In this document: positions 60,819 through 64,000 of the stretch, piece by piece
How positions within the stretch are numbered: position 1 is the first letter of the stretch
Layout of the letters: each line of letters opens with the position of its first letter
Origin: Phlebiopsis flavidoalba
Taxonomy: Eukaryota; Basidiomycota; Agaricomycetes; Polyporales; Phanerochaetaceae
Assembly: GCA_035772785.1 (NCBI GenBank)
Contig: JAOCPU010000045.1
Location: 243,872-307,871, forward strand
Length of the DNA: 64,000 nt
Direction: 5' to 3'
Translations under genes and position numbers: made by a program
The notes under the pieces: model-generated
What the model was told of the DNA's origin: nothing
Database searches by the model: none
The model's input: the letters and a program-made list of their open reading frames with translations, nothing else

Positions 60819-63246
60819 ATGAACAGCGCACCGTCCGCAGCGAGCCAATGCCCCTCGGAGCTACTGTCCCTCATCTGTGCACACATCTACACAGCGAGCC
60901 TCTCAACCCCTCATCCACCTCGCTAGACCCCCCTCGTTGTGTCTGAGGATGTGGTCCCTACCGCTCATTCCGACGTCCTATCCCGGTGCCCATTGGCCCG
61001 AAGCGACCGTTCGGAAGACTTTGACTCATGTCTCACTCGTGAACCACGCATGGTACGAGGCTGCCAAGCCATGGCTGTGGAAAAAGGTCGAGGTCCGTCT
61101 GCCCGGCAGTTGGGTCTCTTTAGTCGAAGAGTTGGTCGGAGGGGACGAAGAGGACCCGCAAAACGCCGCCGAGTTTGTCGGTCCAGACCATCCAGGATGC
61201 GGAGGATGCAGCATTGGCCGCCAGGCGAGTAGTCGAGGGCAGCCCAGACGGCGTCGCCCACCTCGCTCAGGAGCTGCATGAGAAGCTGCTTGCAACGCTG
61301 GCAGGGCCCGACGGACACATCCCTCCGGAGCTACTGTCCCCTCCCGCTACCCGAGACCCGAGTCCGCGCCGTCTTCGCGCAAAGAGCAAGTCCCCCGCAC
61401 GTTGGAAGCTTATGAGGAGCATTAGCGATGCTATGCAGAACGTCATGGAGCAGGATCACCCTGGTGTTTATTGTGCGTGCATCATATTTTCTGCGAATTA
61501 ATGAGGCCTCGCTCATGCTTGGCCCGCCTCGTACAGTCCCGCCTCCGCTGGATCCTCATCCCGGCCGCTTCGTTCACCACCTTGACTTTACCCACTTCCG
61601 CACCATTGGCATGCGCCGCTCCATTGAGGAGGTGTTGACGAGCCGTTTCGTCACAGGGAGCCGCGTCTTCTTGCTGTGGGCTCAACGGTACTCACCACTC
61701 GAACCCACTCCCTAACCTTACTCCTCTACTGGTCTATGGCTTCGTTTTAGGAAATGCCAAACCTCTCTGCACATTTGGCGCCACGGAGTATATGGACGGC
61801 GCATTAACCCTATCAGTCCTCCAGGAGCTTCTCCTCCGCGGGAACTCTAGCCGTGCGCGTGGCATGCCTGCTCGTGGTCGCGGACTCGCGATTGTCGATC
61901 ACAGTGACCCCGAGGAGGAGGACCGCGAGCGGCGGCGCGAGTACAAGGAGCTCGAGGCTCTTGATCTCAACCGGTTGCGTCAGCGCCGTCTTCACTCCGT
62001 GCGATGCAGGAGTTTGTCACCGCGCACCTGCTCGCACCGCCCCCATCGGGCGAGACGGTCGCGTTCTGATCACGAGGACGGTGCGCGTGAGCGGGGTCGC
62101 GTCCGCTTCGCGCCGCCCGTAGGACGAGTCGCTTACGTTCTCAAAACATACAGCGGCTCTCTCGTGCGCGGTATGAAGTCGATTCAAGCACAGGTTCTCG
62201 AGCAGCCGTTTGTGCTTGCCTTTTTTCCGTTTACGTCGCTCACGCATCTTGACCTATCATGCACCCGTGCAAACAACCGGATCTCCTGCGCGCCATGGGA
62301 TCTTCGCCCACCATCCGCCTCAAAAAGTCTTGGCCTTGAGCGATGCACTGGCTCACGGGCGAGAGTATCCGAGACTTCCTCGTGGATTCGCCTGTTTACC
62401 TCGGCCCAGCTAGAGGAACTCAGCCTCTATGGTGGGACTGGACCTTCCCATCCCCGCTTTCCGAGGAGGACATGTCTGCGATCTTTACGAAGGCGCCGTG
62501 CTTCCGCTTAGGAAAGCTGGTGTACCTGGACATCTCGAGCACCCCGACGACCCGCCACATGCTCCTCGACCTCTGCGTCGAACAGCCCCACCTCCGCTCG
62601 CTCGGGCTCTCGTACATCCGCCCCCTCGATCTCGGGACGATCACCGAGTTTCCTCAAGACGAAAGGCCTCAAACGTCGAGGTGCTCCCCTCGGTCAAAGA
62701 CCTCGCCGGACCTGGGGTACGCCGAGCCCTACGTCGCCCGCGGCAGGCGACCGTCGCGCTGCACGCGCGGCTCATCGCGCCGCTGTGCACCGCGCCGTTC
62801 TCGTTCAGCCTCTCCTCGCCCGCGGCCCCGCGCGCGCCGCCGCCGACGCCGCCTGCGCGTGCTCGAGCTCGCGCCGCAGATGCTCACGACGCTCGGCGGC
62901 GGCGGCGGCGCGTGGCGCATCGTGCGCAGCAAGGGCTCGCGCGGGTGGTACGGTCGACGGCGCGAGCGCGTGGGTGCCCCAGGCGCGGGGAGTGCGCTCC
63001 GGCGCGACCGTGATTTGAGCGCGGGCATAACACTCCGTGGCGCGAGGAGGTCGAGCGGCTCGCGGGCCTCAATGGGAATGTGAGCAGCGCGGTGGGGTGG
63101 CATGCGCGGAAGATGAGGTGGGTTGTGTGGTTTATTCTTCGGTGGCCCGTTGCTCACGTGTGATCTTGTAGATTTTGCGCGGACAAGGCTTTCTCGGTCG
63201 CGAGGCTGGTCTGTACGGCGCTGTGTCCTTCGCGTATGCCGGGTAG
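60819..63246 (+). CDS. F-box / leucine-rich-repeat protein (frameshifted)
   Basis: Putative SCF ubiquitin ligase adaptor, substrate unknown. Start at 60819: MNSAPSAASQCPSELLSLIC begins an F-box-like helix pair that continues KTLTHVSLVNHAWYEAAKPW and LWKKVEVRLP (61020-61110). Next come HLAQELHEKLLATLAGPDG (61255-61315), SPSPRRLRAKSKSPARWKLM-like sequence (61350-61410) and GRFVHHLDFTHFRTIGMRRS (61562-61622). Leucine-rich repeats follow: YMDGALTLSVLQELLLRGNS, SLTHLDLSCTRA (62235-62270), TGESIRDFLVDSP, LEELSLYG (62410-62435), GKLVYLDISSTPTTRHMLLD and HLRSLGLSYIRPLDLGTITE (62590-62650). A late exon after an intron (about 63117-63174) reads LRGQGFLGREAGLYGAVSFA and ends YAG at 63246. At least a dozen frame changes. 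No clear link to the F-box pair at 11-14 kb. Confidence 0.72.
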
Positions 63247-64000
63247 ACACCTGTGGCGCGTTGGCCCGTCGACCACGTAGCACCGCTCCCGCCACCACAG
63301 AAAAAACAAAACCCCCTTTGGAACCTCACAAAACCATCTTGTGACATATTGGCCCACCTTTTCTTTTTCTTGGGGTTGTCATCGGTATTCTACGTCTCTT
63401 AATACCCACACAGCTTTCGGACAGCCCGGACAGCTTCTCACCATACCGCATGTACAATTACTCGCATACGCATCCGAATTCATGTTATTGTACGTTTCTG
63501 CCAGCGCGCAGCCCGACGCGTGTGTACAGCCACCGAGGTCTCGTTGACTCGATGGCGAGTAGTTGAGTCCCCTTGAGGCCCTGGCCCTGGCACAGGGGCA
63601 ACCTGTGACAGAGGGATTCTGGATATGGCTTCCCGCCGACGGCCTGTGGTCGGTGTAGCGCGGAAGCTGGGGGCGCTGCTCCGAGAGCGTAAGCAAGTAC
63701 GACGCATCGTGAGCCGCGTGCAGTGTAGGTACACAGGTAGATGAGAATTGCGGATTGACAATACGTGGCCAGTTCGACATTGCGCGTAACACGAACCCGC
63801 AGTGTGTGCGTTATCTAGGGTGCGCAGTTTTGCTGTGGGATCCGCCCAAGATCTGCCTTGCTCGACGGTGTATGCGACAATCCTTGATCATGAAATGACG
63901 GCGAGCAGTCGGGGAGAGGCAGTGTGGGAAAGCCCTGGAATTACAATTAATGTGGGACACCTAGAATGGGGTTTGGACCCAGCTGTCACCTCGTTCGACG
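63247..64000. other. window end; possible partial minus-strand gene
   Basis: A minus frame 63792-63379 contains LLTLSEQRPQLPRYTDHRPS and HIQNPSVTG, which are protein-like but unrecognised and may belong to a gene continuing beyond the window. Nothing else is supported. Confidence 0.25.

Noticed and set aside
1..64000. Transposon, retroelement or viral sequence
   Set aside because: No reverse transcriptase, integrase, transposase, terminal repeat pair or capsid-like motif was seen in any frame.

Overview
This is nuclear DNA of a filamentous fungus, most likely an Agaricomycete (mushroom-forming basidiomycete, possibly Polyporales). The evidence is dense genes on both strands, very short GT-AG introns (about 45-80 bases), and a gene set typical of that class: a Basidiomycota-type sesquiterpene synthase, a cerato-platanin, a Ser/Thr-rich GPI-type surface protein, and F-box families starting LPVETW. 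I found no rRNA, tRNA, CRISPR array, virus or clear transposon.

Layout. 0.5-2.5 kb: C2H2 zinc-finger protein (+). 6.2-7.6 kb: sesquiterpene synthase (-). 11.1-14.7 kb: two tandem F-box genes (-). 15.5-16.1 kb: small putative mitochondrial protein (+). 17.2-17.6 kb: cerato-platanin (-). 18.7-24.0 kb: acidic disordered protein with at least ten WTPSYSVSRQG-type repeats and a C-terminal CIIM CaaX box (-). 24.0-27.8 kb: unresolved, perhaps eroded F-box/LRR sequence. 27.8-28.9 kb: secreted Ser/Thr-rich GPI-type protein (-). 29.3-32.2 kb: PRMT5 (-). 32.4-33.4 kb: small ankyrin protein (-). 35.6-38.4 kb: GATA factor (+). 39.2-40.7 kb: SDS22 (+). 43.1-44.6 kb: CCDC174-like protein (+), converging on a metallo-beta-lactamase-fold hydrolase (-, 44.7-45.7 kb). 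46.2-47.3 kb: thiamine pyrophosphokinase (-). 47.5-49.6 kb: unrecognised gene (+). 52.5-56.2 kb: unrecognised Ser/Pro/Arg-rich protein (-), divergent from ERG28 (+, 56.4-57.1 kb). 60.8-63.2 kb: F-box/LRR protein (+).

An overriding feature is that nearly every recognisable gene, including conserved single-copy genes (PRMT5, SDS22, ERG28, TPK, CCDC174), is broken by small frameshifts. Most read as one extra base, often in G/C runs. This looks like unpolished long-read sequence, not biology. Gene boundaries below are therefore outer limits of homology-like coding signal, and products were recognised by joining motifs across frames. The genes do not form one pathway: this is an ordinary mix of housekeeping, regulatory and secreted functions plus one specialised-metabolism gene. 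All family assignments are from recognition of motifs; no database search was run.
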